Origin: Candidatus Kapaibacterium sp.
GTDB taxonomy: Bacteria > Bacteroidota > Ignavibacteria > Kapaibacteriales > UBA2268
Reading direction: 5' to 3'
DNA length: 64,000 nt
Assembly (NCBI GenBank): GCA_023957315.1
Contig: JAMLHE010000009.1
Location: 1 to 64,000 of the forward strand
In this document: positions 10,359 to 18,015 of the stretch, piece after piece
Position numbering within the stretch: the stretch's first letter is position 1
How the letters are laid out: each line of letters opens with the position of its first letter
Made by a program: the position numbers and the translations under genes
Notes under the pieces: generated by a model
Told to the model about the DNA's origin: nothing
Database searches by the model: none
Seen by the model: the letters and a program-made list of their open reading frames with translations, nothing else

Positions 10359-10916
10359 CTATTTTTCAAATCCTGAATATTTTTTATAAACAGCACGATA
10401 CCCAAACATCCGCGATATTGGAGCGACGGTGTTCATCAATACTTTTTGAACTCCAACGGGAACATCGGCAAGAAAACTTTTGCTATCAAGATACTTCAAA
10501 GTCACCAACTCTTGAAATATTCCGGCTTTGCCATTTTTCATCAGTCCGTCCGAGGCAAGCCCGATGAGATTCTCCATCAAATATTCAAAATCAAGCGCCG
10601 GAGTGACTGTTTGAATCATAGTCAGTGTTTCATCGCTATCGTTGTAGTGATTGTGCGACTTGCCCTTTGGGAGAGTCATTGTCTCACCGGCATTAAGAAT
10701 ATGAATTTTGCCGCCAAACCATATCGTTAGCTTGCCCTCAAGCACTTCGAAAGTTTCATCTTGCAAAACGTGGAAATGATTGGGAACTAATAGCCCTTTC
10801 GTTTTCAGCACCATTTTTATTGAAATTCGTTCCCCGTTGGTCTCATTGGAAGTTTCCAAAAACTCATAAGAGTCACCCGAGACGGGATTCACTAAGACTT
10901 GACCTTTTTGCGGCAT
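10359..10916 (-). CDS. Cupin-domain protein
   Basis: The 185-residue product has a cupin barrel at about residues 20-115. The first metal-binding motif is visible as PNHFHVLQDETFEVLEG, where HFH and the later E are candidate ligands. The second motif is in LPKGKSHNHYNDSDET. It carries a C-terminal helical extension. No enzyme activity can be deduced: cupins of this kind include isomerases, dioxygenases and sugar-binding regulators. AAGGAG lies 9 nt before the ATG and a Bacteroidota-type promoter is upstream. Confidence 0.8.
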   Translation of the reverse strand: MPQKGQVLVNPVSGDSYEFLETSNETNGERISIKMVLKTKGLLVPNHFHVLQDETFEVLEGKLTIWFGGKIHILNAGETMTLPKGKSHNHYNDSDETLTMIQTVTPALDFEYLMENLIGLASDGLMKNGKAGIFQELVTLKYLDSKSFLADVPVGVQKVLMNTVAPISRMFGYRAVYKKYSGFEK

Positions 10917-10984
10917 TCAAAAACTCCTTTATAATTTTTGCAACGCTAACATGAAAATTAGCACACTATAAATAATAGATTTGG

Positions 10985-11016
10985 CAAACATAATATATTA
11001 ACATCAATTTTGCAAA
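10985..11016 (-). promoter_or_regulatory. Bacteroidota-type promoter for the cupin gene
   Basis: On the minus strand there is TTTG (11016-11013), a 20-bp spacer and TATGTTTG (10992-10985), a full match to TTTG-N-TAnnTTTG about 70 nt before the cupin ATG. Confidence 0.45.
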
Positions 11017-11130
11017 TGAAAAATGGATTAAGCTAAACCGAAAAAAGCCTATTGAGTTAATTCACCAAAATAATAACTCAGTTTTTCTGACTTGATGTTG
11101 TTACAAAATGTCAATATTTGCTAAATTTTG

Positions 11131-11138
11131 TATTTTTG
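11131..11138 (+). promoter_or_regulatory. Possible -7 element for the cysteine-synthase-like gene
   Basis: TATTTTTG matches TAnnTTTG and lies 46 nt before the ATG. No TTTG is found at the proper spacing upstream, so this is a weak call. The rest of the 267-bp intergenic region shows nothing else that I recognise. Confidence 0.25.
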
Positions 11139-11183
11139 AGATTGATTTGAAACCAATTTTCTAAATGATATTTATAGTAATTT

Positions 11184-12296
11184 ATGATAAATAAAGACTT
11201 TCCGGAAATTGATATGAAATTTTTCGGATTTACTAATTTGATTGGCAATACACCAATCATGTGCATTCACTTCAACTATAAGGGCGAACAACGAAAGCTC
11301 TATGCAAAAGCAGAAAACTTCAACCTGACAGGCTCAATCAAAGACAGAATGGCTATGCACATTCTAAAGAAAGCTTACGAACGCAAGGCTCTTGTGCCCG
11401 GGCAAGTCATATTGGAAGCCACAAGTGGCAACACAGGAATTTCAATTGCAGCAATCGGCAGAGCTTTGGGGCATAAAGTTGTCATTTTCATGCCTGATTG
11501 GATGAGCCAAGAAAGAAAGGACTTGATTAGAAGCCTTGGAGCCGATATTCATTCGGTCACACGCGAGGAAGGCGGTTTTCTGGGGAGCATTACAAAATCC
11601 GAAGAAATGGCAACTGAAATTGGTGGATTCTTGCCACAACAATTTGCCAATCATGACAATTCCGAAGCACACTTCAATGCGACAGGTCCCGAAATATGGT
11701 ATCAGCTGATGTATCGCGGGATAACGCCTGATGCATTCGTAGCTGGAGTAGGCACAGGTGGAACAATTATGGGTGTCGGTGCCTATCTTAAATCCAAGAA
11801 ATCGGACATTATCGTTCGACCAATGGAACCTGCAAATTCGCCGACACTTTCGACAGGGCATAAAGTTGGCAAACACCGCATTCAGGGCATTTCAGATGAA
11901 TTCATACCCGCTGTTTTGGATTTGAACTCCTTGGACAAGGTTATTGATATAGATGATGGCGATTCGATAATCATGGCACAAAAATTATCCTGCGATTTGG
12001 GCTTAGGACTTGGTATTTCATCAGGAGCGAATTTTTTGGCAGCACTGAAAATCCAGAATGAAATCGGCTCTGATGCAACAGTAGTAACCGTTTTCCCCGA
12101 CGACAATAAAAAATATCTGAGTACCGATTTGCTCAAAATTGAAGCAATAAAAAATGATTTCATTTCAATTGATGTTGATTTGTCCTACTACACCGCATTT
12201 AAAAGAGTATGTGCAAGGTGCTGCTCCCCCAGCGAATGTATAGAGATGACCAATATCGCCAATCTCCACCCCGTCTGCTTCACAGACACACCTTAA
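11184..12296 (+). CDS. PLP-dependent cysteine synthase / beta-substituted alanine synthase family enzyme
   Basis: The 370-residue product is a fold-type II PLP enzyme. The Schiff-base lysine is in the block [11 protein letters not shown]. The substrate loop is [10 protein letters not shown] and the phosphate-binding glycine loop is [21 protein letters not shown] near residue 295 is typical of O-acetylserine sulfhydrylases (CysK/CysM). The expected reaction is replacement of an activated serine side chain by sulfide, but the exact nucleophile is uncertain. The C-terminus is longer than usual and Cys-rich ([12 protein letters not shown]), and its last nine residues (HPVCFTDTP) and stop codon lie inside a dispersed palindromic repeat, so the native end may have been replaced. 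Confidence 0.85.
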   Translation: MINKDFPEIDMKFFGFTNLIGNTPIMCIHFNYKGEQRKLYAKAENFNLTGSIKDRMAMHILKKAYERKALVPGQVILEATSGNTGISIAAIGRALGHKVVIFMPDWMSQERKDLIRSLGADIHSVTREEGGFLGSITKSEEMATEIGGFLPQQFANHDNSEAHFNATGPEIWYQLMYRGITPDAFVAGVGTGGTIMGVGAYLKSKKSDIIVRPMEPANSPTLSTGHKVGKHRIQGISDEFIPAVLDLNSLDKVIDIDDGDSIIMAQKLSCDLGLGLGISSGANFLAALKIQNEIGSDATVVTVFPDDNKKYLSTDLLKIEAIKNDFISIDVDLSYYTAFKRVCARCCSPSECIEMTNIANLHPVCFTDTP

Positions 12297-12310
12297 GAGG
12301 GGAATTTCTC
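12264..12310 (-). repeat. Dispersed palindromic repeat (copy 1) overlapping the 3' end of the cysteine-synthase gene
   Basis: Read on the minus strand this has CCCCTCTTAAGG, a hairpin GTCTGTGAAGCAGAC, and GGGGTGGAG. It matches the element at 26047-26090 along nearly its whole length, with a few substitutions. It encodes the last codons and stop of the plus-strand gene. Confidence 0.75.
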
Positions 12311-12343
12311 GCTCTGTAAATTGTAACAAATCCGAAACAAAAA

Positions 12344-12368
12344 AAACCACTTTTGTGCAAAGTGGTTT
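12344..12368 (-). terminator. Intrinsic terminator between convergent genes
   Basis: There is a perfect 10-bp stem (AAACCACTTT with AAAGTGGTTT) and a 5-nt loop. On the minus strand it is followed by eight T, ending the deoxyhypusine-synthase-like transcript. The plus-strand side is also T-rich, so it may work in both directions. Confidence 0.7.
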
Positions 12369-12398
12369 CAGATTTTTCTATAAAAATTTTCTGTGTTC

Positions 12399-13427
12399 TT
12401 ATTTATCCAACATGTCGTTGAAGCGGCGTTCGGTGCGTGGACGCCAATTGCCTTTGTGGTAAACGTAGCTGGCGATTAGTGGAACGGCGATTGTTGCTTC
12501 GGAAAAGACCATTTGCTCGTAAGTTGTTTCGACTTTGCCCCATGAGCTGGCTTCTTTCAGCGTTGAGCCCGAAAGCCCGCCGTCGCGTTCGTCGGCAACT
12601 GTGATTTGAACTGCGTATTTGTGCATTTCCGCTTCAAATCCCAATACTTCGGCTGCGACTACTACGTCTTGGATGAAATTCTTTGGTACACCGCCGCCTA
12701 TCATGAACAAACTGCTGGTTTTGACTTCAATTTTTGTTTTTGTAAGTTCGAGGAAATCTTTTGCGGAATCAATCGAAACTACTTCATTTCCGCGGAAATA
12801 TTGATGATGCACCAATCCGAATCCGGCGGATGAATCTGAAAATGCCGGACAGAAAATGGGAACGCCTTTTTCGTAAGCGGTACGAATGATTGAGCCATGC
12901 CCTTTGTTGTTGGCAACGAGCCATTTACCCATTTCTACGATAAATTCGCGTGAACTATATGGGCGCGGGGGCAAATTATTGGCGATTTCGGCTATTGTCA
13001 TATCGCAAACGCGTAAGTCCTCTTCGTCAATATATGTGTCGTAAATGCGGTCAATCATCAAATCTCTTAGGTCGTTGTCGTCCACAAATGGAGTGCCTTG
13101 GTAGTGCTTGAATCCGAGTGCTTCCAAAAAGTCTTGGTCAACGATATTTGCTCCTGTGGAAACTATTGCGTCCACCATGTTGTTCTCAAGCAAATCTACT
13201 ACTACTTTCTTCAGACCTGCACTAACTAATGAGCCGGCTAAAGTCAGATAGTTGCAGCAATTCACATCCGATACTGCCATATCGAAAATCGTTGCGGCAC
13301 GGTGCAAATTGCGTGATTGAAATGCCATTTTGCCCATTGATTCTACCAATGGAATGGTGTTAATTTTTGTTATGTCAATATGTTCTACCAACATATCAGG
13401 ATTTAGAAAATCTGTCCTTTCAGCCAT
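12399..13427 (-). CDS. Deoxyhypusine synthase-like protein
   Basis: The 342-residue product spans the whole deoxyhypusine synthase family fold. Visible family marks are the N-terminal RNLHRAATIFDMAV, the nucleotide-binding VSTGANIVDQDF, PIFCPAFSDSSAGFG, FMIGGGVPKNFIQD, and the C-terminal DGGLSGSTLKEASSWGKV. The last of these holds the position of the catalytic lysine (SWGK). In eukaryotes the enzyme moves the aminobutyl group of spermidine onto eIF5A. Bacteria lack that substrate, and bacterial relatives have been linked to homospermidine or other polyamine transfer. Which reaction applies here cannot be told from sequence. It stands alone, upstream of the terminator at 12344. Confidence 0.85.
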   Translation of the reverse strand: MAERTDFLNPDMLVEHIDITKINTIPLVESMGKMAFQSRNLHRAATIFDMAVSDVNCCNYLTLAGSLVSAGLKKVVVDLLENNMVDAIVSTGANIVDQDFLEALGFKHYQGTPFVDDNDLRDLMIDRIYDTYIDEEDLRVCDMTIAEIANNLPPRPYSSREFIVEMGKWLVANNKGHGSIIRTAYEKGVPIFCPAFSDSSAGFGLVHHQYFRGNEVVSIDSAKDFLELTKTKIEVKTSSLFMIGGGVPKNFIQDVVVAAEVLGFEAEMHKYAVQITVADERDGGLSGSTLKEASSWGKVETTYEQMVFSEATIAVPLIASYVYHKGNWRPRTERRFNDMLDK

Positions 13428-13473
13428 GATTCACCTATTTTGATTTATAATATATGGAATGTTTTTTTCGAAA

Positions 13474-14355
13474 TCATAATTGCTTGGAATACTCTTCCAA
13501 GAACCTGTTTTCATAAGGCGATAAAGAGTCTTTGCCATGAACGGCAATTTTGTCGAGTATTTCATTGAGTTTTTCTTCGTTTTCGGCAGGGTCATCCGAT
13601 AGTAACGAATACAATTCAGTTTCTAATTCATCTTCCAAAGTTCTATACTGCTTTTTCAATTTTGTGTTGGAAATCAGTGCCACCGAAAGCTCTTCGGGTC
13701 TTGGGACTTTCAAGTCGCTATCATATCTGTCCACACGGCTGCGGCTTCTGTGGTTGCTTGCTAATCTGATTTGCAAATATATCAATGCTCCGAGTGTAAT
13801 CCCAAAGAGTGCTGATGAAAATTGTGGTATAAATTGTGTATTGATTCCGCCTGTGACGTTGACTATTTTCATCCCGAACCAAAGGAAAATCAGCCCGGCT
13901 GTGAATAAAACTGTCGAAAGTGGAGGAAATTTCATAAATTCCACCATTGACTTGGGCTTGAGAAACAGGTACAGAGTAAGCACGAAAAATGCCACTCCTT
14001 CCATTCCGGCGATTACCACATCAGTTTTCCAGAAAATCAGTGTCATGGCGCATCCATGCAAAATGGAAAGCAGAAACAGCCATGATGGATAGCGGAATTG
14101 GTCAACAATTTCTTCGAGTTTTGGGGAAATGAAGTAGAATGTCATTGCAAAAAGTAGCATCGCCTCTATTGTCCCGGGAGTAAATGGAAACGTGAGCAGC
14201 TTCCAAATCATCAAATTGTCCAACACGTCGTTCGGTCGGAGCGAGAGCATATCAGGCAAAATATTTGCGTAGATATAATTTACGAAGTAGATTATCCCTA
14301 CTATTAGCAGGAAAACCCTCGAGAAAACAATACTATTTTTATTTCTAATCGGCAT
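13474..14355 (-). CDS. Rhomboid-like membrane protein lacking the catalytic dyad (probable pseudoprotease)
   Basis: The 293-residue product has a six-TM rhomboid-like core (residues about 10-200), including an L1-type loop with MIWKLLTFPFTPG and a GxxG turn in TM4. A soluble tail follows whose end (LNEILDKIAVHGKDSLSPYENRFLEEYSK) resembles the DUF6576-type tail common on Bacteroidota rhomboids. Active rhomboids have GxSG in TM4 and His in TM6. Here TM4 reads GMEGVAF and TM6 reads PQFSSALFGITLGALIYL, so neither Ser nor His is present. It may bind membrane clients without cutting them, as derlins and iRhoms do. That role is inference. Confidence 0.75.
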   Translation of the reverse strand: MPIRNKNSIVFSRVFLLIVGIIYFVNYIYANILPDMLSLRPNDVLDNLMIWKLLTFPFTPGTIEAMLLFAMTFYFISPKLEEIVDQFRYPSWLFLLSILHGCAMTLIFWKTDVVIAGMEGVAFFVLTLYLFLKPKSMVEFMKFPPLSTVLFTAGLIFLWFGMKIVNVTGGINTQFIPQFSSALFGITLGALIYLQIRLASNHRSRSRVDRYDSDLKVPRPEELSVALISNTKLKKQYRTLEDELETELYSLLSDDPAENEEKLNEILDKIAVHGKDSLSPYENRFLEEYSKQL

Positions 14356-14449
14356 CTTTTTCTAAAATTTGTATCTCTCTATAGTTATAAACACATAAAG
14401 AGTCAAAAAGTCACAAGAATTCTGAATATTTTTTCAGAAAACTTGAAAT

Positions 14450-14923
14450 TTACTTCAAATTATCCAAAACTTCATCAACTTTTTGATTGTTCATGTATTC
14501 GTAAAAGTCTTCGTTAACTGCAATCATCGGCGCTCCGCCACATGCACCCATACATTCGACTTCCTCAAGCGAAAACATTCCGTCTTCCGAGCGTTCGTTG
14601 TGTTTGAGTCCGAGTTTGTTCGAGGTATAATCGTAAAGTTCCTTACCTTTGAGCAACATACAAGATACGTTGGTGCATACTTGAATATGGTATTTGCCCA
14701 TGGGTTTTTTGAAATACATTGTATAGAATGTAGCAACACCCTCGACATGAGATGCCGGTAAATCGAGTAAGCCGCCGACGTAGTGCATTACATCTTGCGA
14801 CAGCCAGCCCCATTTTTTTTGAGCCATCCATAATACGGGCATTAGTGCCGCTTTCTTTTCGGGATATTTCGATATGTGGTGCTGAACTTCTTGTAGTTCT
14901 TCTGTAGTAAACTCTATCTGCAT
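14450..14923 (-). CDS. nuoE: NADH-quinone oxidoreductase subunit E-like [2Fe-2S] protein
   Basis: The 157-residue product matches the 24-kDa subunit of complex I. It has an N-terminal helical bundle (KYPEKKAALMPVLWMAQKKWGWLS), the YTMY motif, and a thioredoxin-like domain. Four iron-sulfur ligands are visible: CTNVSC and, further on, CMGACGG. In complex I it works with NuoF in NADH oxidation. No nuoF or other nuo gene lies nearby, so its partner is outside the window or it serves another NAD(P)H-dependent dehydrogenase such as a hydrogenase or formate dehydrogenase. Confidence 0.88.
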   Translation of the reverse strand: MQIEFTTEELQEVQHHISKYPEKKAALMPVLWMAQKKWGWLSQDVMHYVGGLLDLPASHVEGVATFYTMYFKKPMGKYHIQVCTNVSCMLLKGKELYDYTSNKLGLKHNERSEDGMFSLEEVECMGACGGAPMIAVNEDFYEYMNNQKVDEVLDNLK

Positions 14924-15000
14924 TTTTTATCCGTTATTTCAATAAATTTTCAAACTGTTTACAAAAATAAGAATTTATCATAAATCTTTCTACTCTAAAA

Positions 15001-15897
15001 TCATTTATTGGTTCGGTTAATTAACATTTTGACCGAAAGCCAATGTTTCATAGTAATCATGAACTTATGCAAAGCAGATACTCTGATGCGACGTCTGAAG
15101 ACATCATACTCGGAAAGTTCGATTTTTTCGAGTAATCGATAGTATATTGAATCCATGATTTCAGCGGCGATTATAGTCGGTTTTTCGTCCGGACGCAAGA
15201 AAGTACGAGCTTTGTGAAAATATTCCCGAGCTCTGCCTGTTTGGAAACGCATCATCTCGATAAAATTATCATTGTATCGTTCCTCGAAAATGTCACTTTC
15301 AGTGATGCCGAATCTGTCAAGGTCTTCTTGCGGCAAATAGATATAGCCTCTGTCTTTGTCATGTTTGACATCGCGGAGTATATTTGTCATTTGCAATGCA
15401 TAGCCGAGATTAACTGCGTAATTTTTGGTTTCTTCGTATCTGTGCCCAAAGATTTCGATGCTAATTAGTCCGACAATTCCCGCCACGCTATAGCAATAAT
15501 GCTTTAGCTCGTCGAAGGTTTCGTAACGATTGCGTATCAAATCAGTGCGGACACCGTCAATCAAAGTCAGAAAGTATTGCTTAGGGATGTCGAAACGGTA
15601 TATTGCCGCTTGGAACGGAAATAGTATCGGTGATAATGTCCTTGTAGCGTAAATTTTTTCGATTTCATTTTCCCACCATGACAATCGGTCAAGTTTCTTT
15701 TGGACAGATTTGTTGTTGATGTTTGGAGAGCCGTCAACTATATCGTCAATATAGCTGCAAAAAGCATAAACGGAAGTGATAGCATTGCGCTCTTCTTTGG
15801 GCAACAACTTGAAAGAATACAAAAAGTTTGAACGCTCCAGCTTTGGAGGCTCTACATTTTCGTAGTTCGCAAGTTGTATTTGGTCTATCGTTTCCAT
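15001..15897 (-). CDS. hpnD: Presqualene diphosphate synthase (HpnD-type)
   Basis: The 298-residue product belongs to the squalene/phytoene synthase family. The N-terminal RSNFLYSFKLLPKEERNAI is typical of HpnD. Both Asp-rich motifs that bind Mg-diphosphate are present: YIDDIVDG and NILRDVKHDKDRGYIYLP. HpnD condenses two farnesyl diphosphates to presqualene diphosphate, which HpnC and HpnE turn into squalene for hopanoids. The gene lies 4 bp downstream of hpnC. A phytoene synthase role is a less likely alternative. Confidence 0.85.
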   Translation of the reverse strand: METIDQIQLANYENVEPPKLERSNFLYSFKLLPKEERNAITSVYAFCSYIDDIVDGSPNINNKSVQKKLDRLSWWENEIEKIYATRTLSPILFPFQAAIYRFDIPKQYFLTLIDGVRTDLIRNRYETFDELKHYCYSVAGIVGLISIEIFGHRYEETKNYAVNLGYALQMTNILRDVKHDKDRGYIYLPQEDLDRFGITESDIFEERYNDNFIEMMRFQTGRAREYFHKARTFLRPDEKPTIIAAEIMDSIYYRLLEKIELSEYDVFRRRIRVSALHKFMITMKHWLSVKMLINRTNK

Positions 15898-15901
15898 CTC
15901 T

Positions 15902-16828
15902 TTATAACAAATGATTCCTAATTGCTTTATAAAATATCGTCGGGAAATCTCCCTTATTTATGCTAACACGTTTATGTTTGACATTTATCTCTAATTTTTT
16001 CAACTTTTCTAACATTTTTACCCCACTTTCAAAAGTTATTGCAATTTCTAACTTTAATCGTTTTGCAATTAAGCAATTTATTAAGTTTTTTCCAAATGAA
16101 AAAAAATTATTTGTAAAATTATAGATTTCTTCCAAACTTTTTTCAAAATTTTTGTCATCTAAATTCTTCGGGAAATCCGAAAAGTCTAAGGAGTACTTGT
16201 CGCAAATGTCTTTGGGTATGTATATCCTGCCTTTTGGGACATCTATAGAGATGTCTTGCCAAAAATTGACCAATTGCAACCCCGTACAAATTGCATCCGA
16301 ATATAGCATTGTTTGTTGGTTATATTCACCAAAGAGTCGCAAAACGAGCTCGCCAATCGGATTTGCAGAATTTGAACAATATGTCAGAGATTCGTGAAAT
16401 GTAGCCGGTTGGACAAATCGAATATCGGAAATGAAGGCTGCAATCAACTTCTCGAAGGGTGCGATTGGAATATTTTTGGCTTTCATAGTATCGCGAAGTG
16501 CCATAGCAATCGGATTTGTCAGATGAGTATCTCCATCTACAGTCAAAATTGCCAGAAATGATTGCAAAGCTTGAACTCTTTGCTCCGTATCCAAAAAAGC
16601 AAGTTCATCGGCAATATCGTCGGCTATTCGGGCGAATGAATATACGGAGTAGAAGTATTTGCGTGTTTCTTGAGGGATTAAAACCGAGCCAACGGGGAAA
16701 TTTTCATAATGAGCCTTAGCGATTTTTTGACAAAACTGATAGGCGTCGTCAATATTGGTGCATGCAAAAGAGCCGCCATCAGGCAGAGTCAGTTCTAAAA
16801 GGCTCTTTTTATCGGCTACTATTTTCAA
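15902..16828 (-). CDS. hpnC: Hydroxysqualene synthase (HpnC-type)
   Basis: The 308-residue product is a second squalene/phytoene synthase paralogue. It carries the HpnC signature HYENFPVGSVLIP near residue 40. The first Asp motif is ARIADDIADE and the second is LVNFWQDISIDVPKGRIYIP. In the known pathway HpnC converts presqualene diphosphate to hydroxysqualene. It is immediately followed by hpnD, so the two are almost certainly co-transcribed. The flavoenzyme HpnE, needed to finish squalene, is not in the window. Codons in the last third are noticeably more AT-rich. Confidence 0.85.
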   Translation of the reverse strand: MKIVADKKSLLELTLPDGGSFACTNIDDAYQFCQKIAKAHYENFPVGSVLIPQETRKYFYSVYSFARIADDIADELAFLDTEQRVQALQSFLAILTVDGDTHLTNPIAMALRDTMKAKNIPIAPFEKLIAAFISDIRFVQPATFHESLTYCSNSANPIGELVLRLFGEYNQQTMLYSDAICTGLQLVNFWQDISIDVPKGRIYIPKDICDKYSLDFSDFPKNLDDKNFEKSLEEIYNFTNNFFSFGKNLINCLIAKRLKLEIAITFESGVKMLEKLKKLEINVKHKRVSINKGDFPTIFYKAIRNHLL

Positions 16829-16861
16829 ACTTTACTTTGTATTTCATTTCATAATTTTGAA

Positions 16862-17329
16862 TCATCTATTGAATGCATCAATCAAATTATCGAGAATATT
16901 CTTCCATTTTTTGCTGTTCATCAGCTTTCGGGCTCCCTTTTCGACTTTTTCTTCGCTCGGGAAAAAGCTATCTACGAAATCAAAAGCCAAGCCTATACCC
17001 CAACCCAGAATCGGGAAAATTGACCAGGAAATTCCGGGAGTCATGTAATCAATCCCAACTAAAAATCCATTTACAATGACATACGCAGTGAGATGCTCAT
17101 AGAACGACGAACGTTTGCGTTTGCGATATATTTCTTTGGCGCTTTCGAATTCGTTGACAGCAACATCTTCAGTCATTGCTTTCCGTACCTGAGCGGGGTC
17201 AATGTTTAGTTCTGATGCAATGCGTAATAGCTCGGATTCCGTAATAGAGCCGCTATAGGAAGGCGAAGCATCAATAGCACGCTTCAAAATCCGGTCAACA
17301 TCTTCCTTACTGTATAATTTTTCACTCAT
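16862..17329 (-). CDS. Small membrane protein with 2TM domain
   Basis: The product is about 155 residues. The N-terminal half is soluble and helical (YSKEDVDRILKRAI, then a segment resembling SHOCT/DUF1707-type modules: LLRIASELNIDPAQVRKAM). The C-terminal half has two TM segments (about 85-105 and 110-125) preceded by RKRKRSSFYEHLTAYVIVNGFL, the hallmark of the 2TM domain family. Its role is unknown. I chose the ATG at 17329 over the GTG six bases upstream because AAGG sits at a suitable distance. A promoter lies just upstream. Confidence 0.75.
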   Translation of the reverse strand: MSEKLYSKEDVDRILKRAIDASPSYSGSITESELLRIASELNIDPAQVRKAMTEDVAVNEFESAKEIYRKRKRSSFYEHLTAYVIVNGFLVGIDYMTPGISWSIFPILGWGIGLAFDFVDSFFPSEEKVEKGARKLMNSKKWKNILDNLIDAFNR

Positions 17330-17357
17330 AAACACCTTGCAACAAATGATTTATGCT

Positions 17358-17389
17358 CAAAAGTAAGAAAATCTTCCGTCGCAAACAAA
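17358..17389 (-). promoter_or_regulatory. Bacteroidota-type promoter for the 2TM gene and probably hpnC-hpnD
   Basis: On the minus strand there is TTTG (17389-17386), a 20-bp spacer and TACTTTTG (17365-17358), 28 nt before the chosen ATG. The short gaps downstream suggest the transcript continues into hpnC and hpnD. Confidence 0.45.
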
Positions 17390-17461
17390 TTGTTTAAATA
17401 TAGAAATTGTGTTTCCATCGCTAACTCCCTTAATCATATCAAAATTTTATCGAAACCTTTT

Positions 17462-17474
17462 CGTATTATATACG
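17462..17474. promoter_or_regulatory. Short inverted repeat upstream of the His-rich protein gene
   Basis: CGTATTATATACG is a perfect 5-bp inverted repeat with a 3-bp centre, 31 bp before the ATG at 17505. It could be a repressor site, but it is short and AT-rich. Confidence 0.2.
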
Positions 17475-17504
17475 TATTGAGTAAGGATTAAGTTATAGGA
17501 AAAG

Positions 17505-17882
17505 ATGAAATTTTTGTGGGATAAGATAAAAAGAGCAACGGGTGTAATCGTAATGATTGCAGTTTTGTTGATTGCTTATAATACTGCCACAAACGGTCAC
17601 TACCATATCACCGAGAGCGGTTTCATGCTTTGGCATGCCCACCCTCATTCCGATAGCTCAAATTCTATTCCTATCCAAAATCACGCACATAGTGATTTGG
17701 ATTTTCTAATGTTGCAAATGCTGACAAATCTGCTTCTTGCGACTTTAGCATTTGTAGTGATTGCTTTGGCAATCAAAGACAGTTTTGTCCGGAATTTGAA
17801 AACGTATCAATCCCCGATAATTGATAATTTCCTTGTTTCATTCAAATCTCTACGCGCTCCACCCCTATCATTCCAATATTAA
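17505..17882 (+). CDS. Histidine-rich small membrane protein
   Basis: The 125-residue product has a TM helix at about 11-27 and another at about 66-90. Between them is an extracytoplasmic loop with seven histidines within 31 residues (GHYH, WHAHPHSD, NHAHSD). Such loops commonly bind Zn, Cu, Ni or Co. It is followed after 133 bp by a TonB-dependent receptor on the same strand, which suggests a shared role in metal handling. No named family was recognised. Confidence 0.65.
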   Translation: MKFLWDKIKRATGVIVMIAVLLIAYNTATNGHYHITESGFMLWHAHPHSDSSNSIPIQNHAHSDLDFLMLQMLTNLLLATLAFVVIALAIKDSFVRNLKTYQSPIIDNFLVSFKSLRAPPLSFQY

Positions 17883-18015
17883 AATTCAGCATCTATTAAG
17901 AGCTTTCACCTCGTGATGGCGATGTTTATTCAAACATAGTTCGCTTCTGCTCTAAGAGGCAATTTAAACGGTTTATAGAAAGCCGTAATTATTAATTTAT
18001 AAATAAAAATCAACC

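Noticed and set aside
10446..10730. Plus-strand ORF over the cupin gene
   Set aside because: No family features; the antisense cupin frame explains it.
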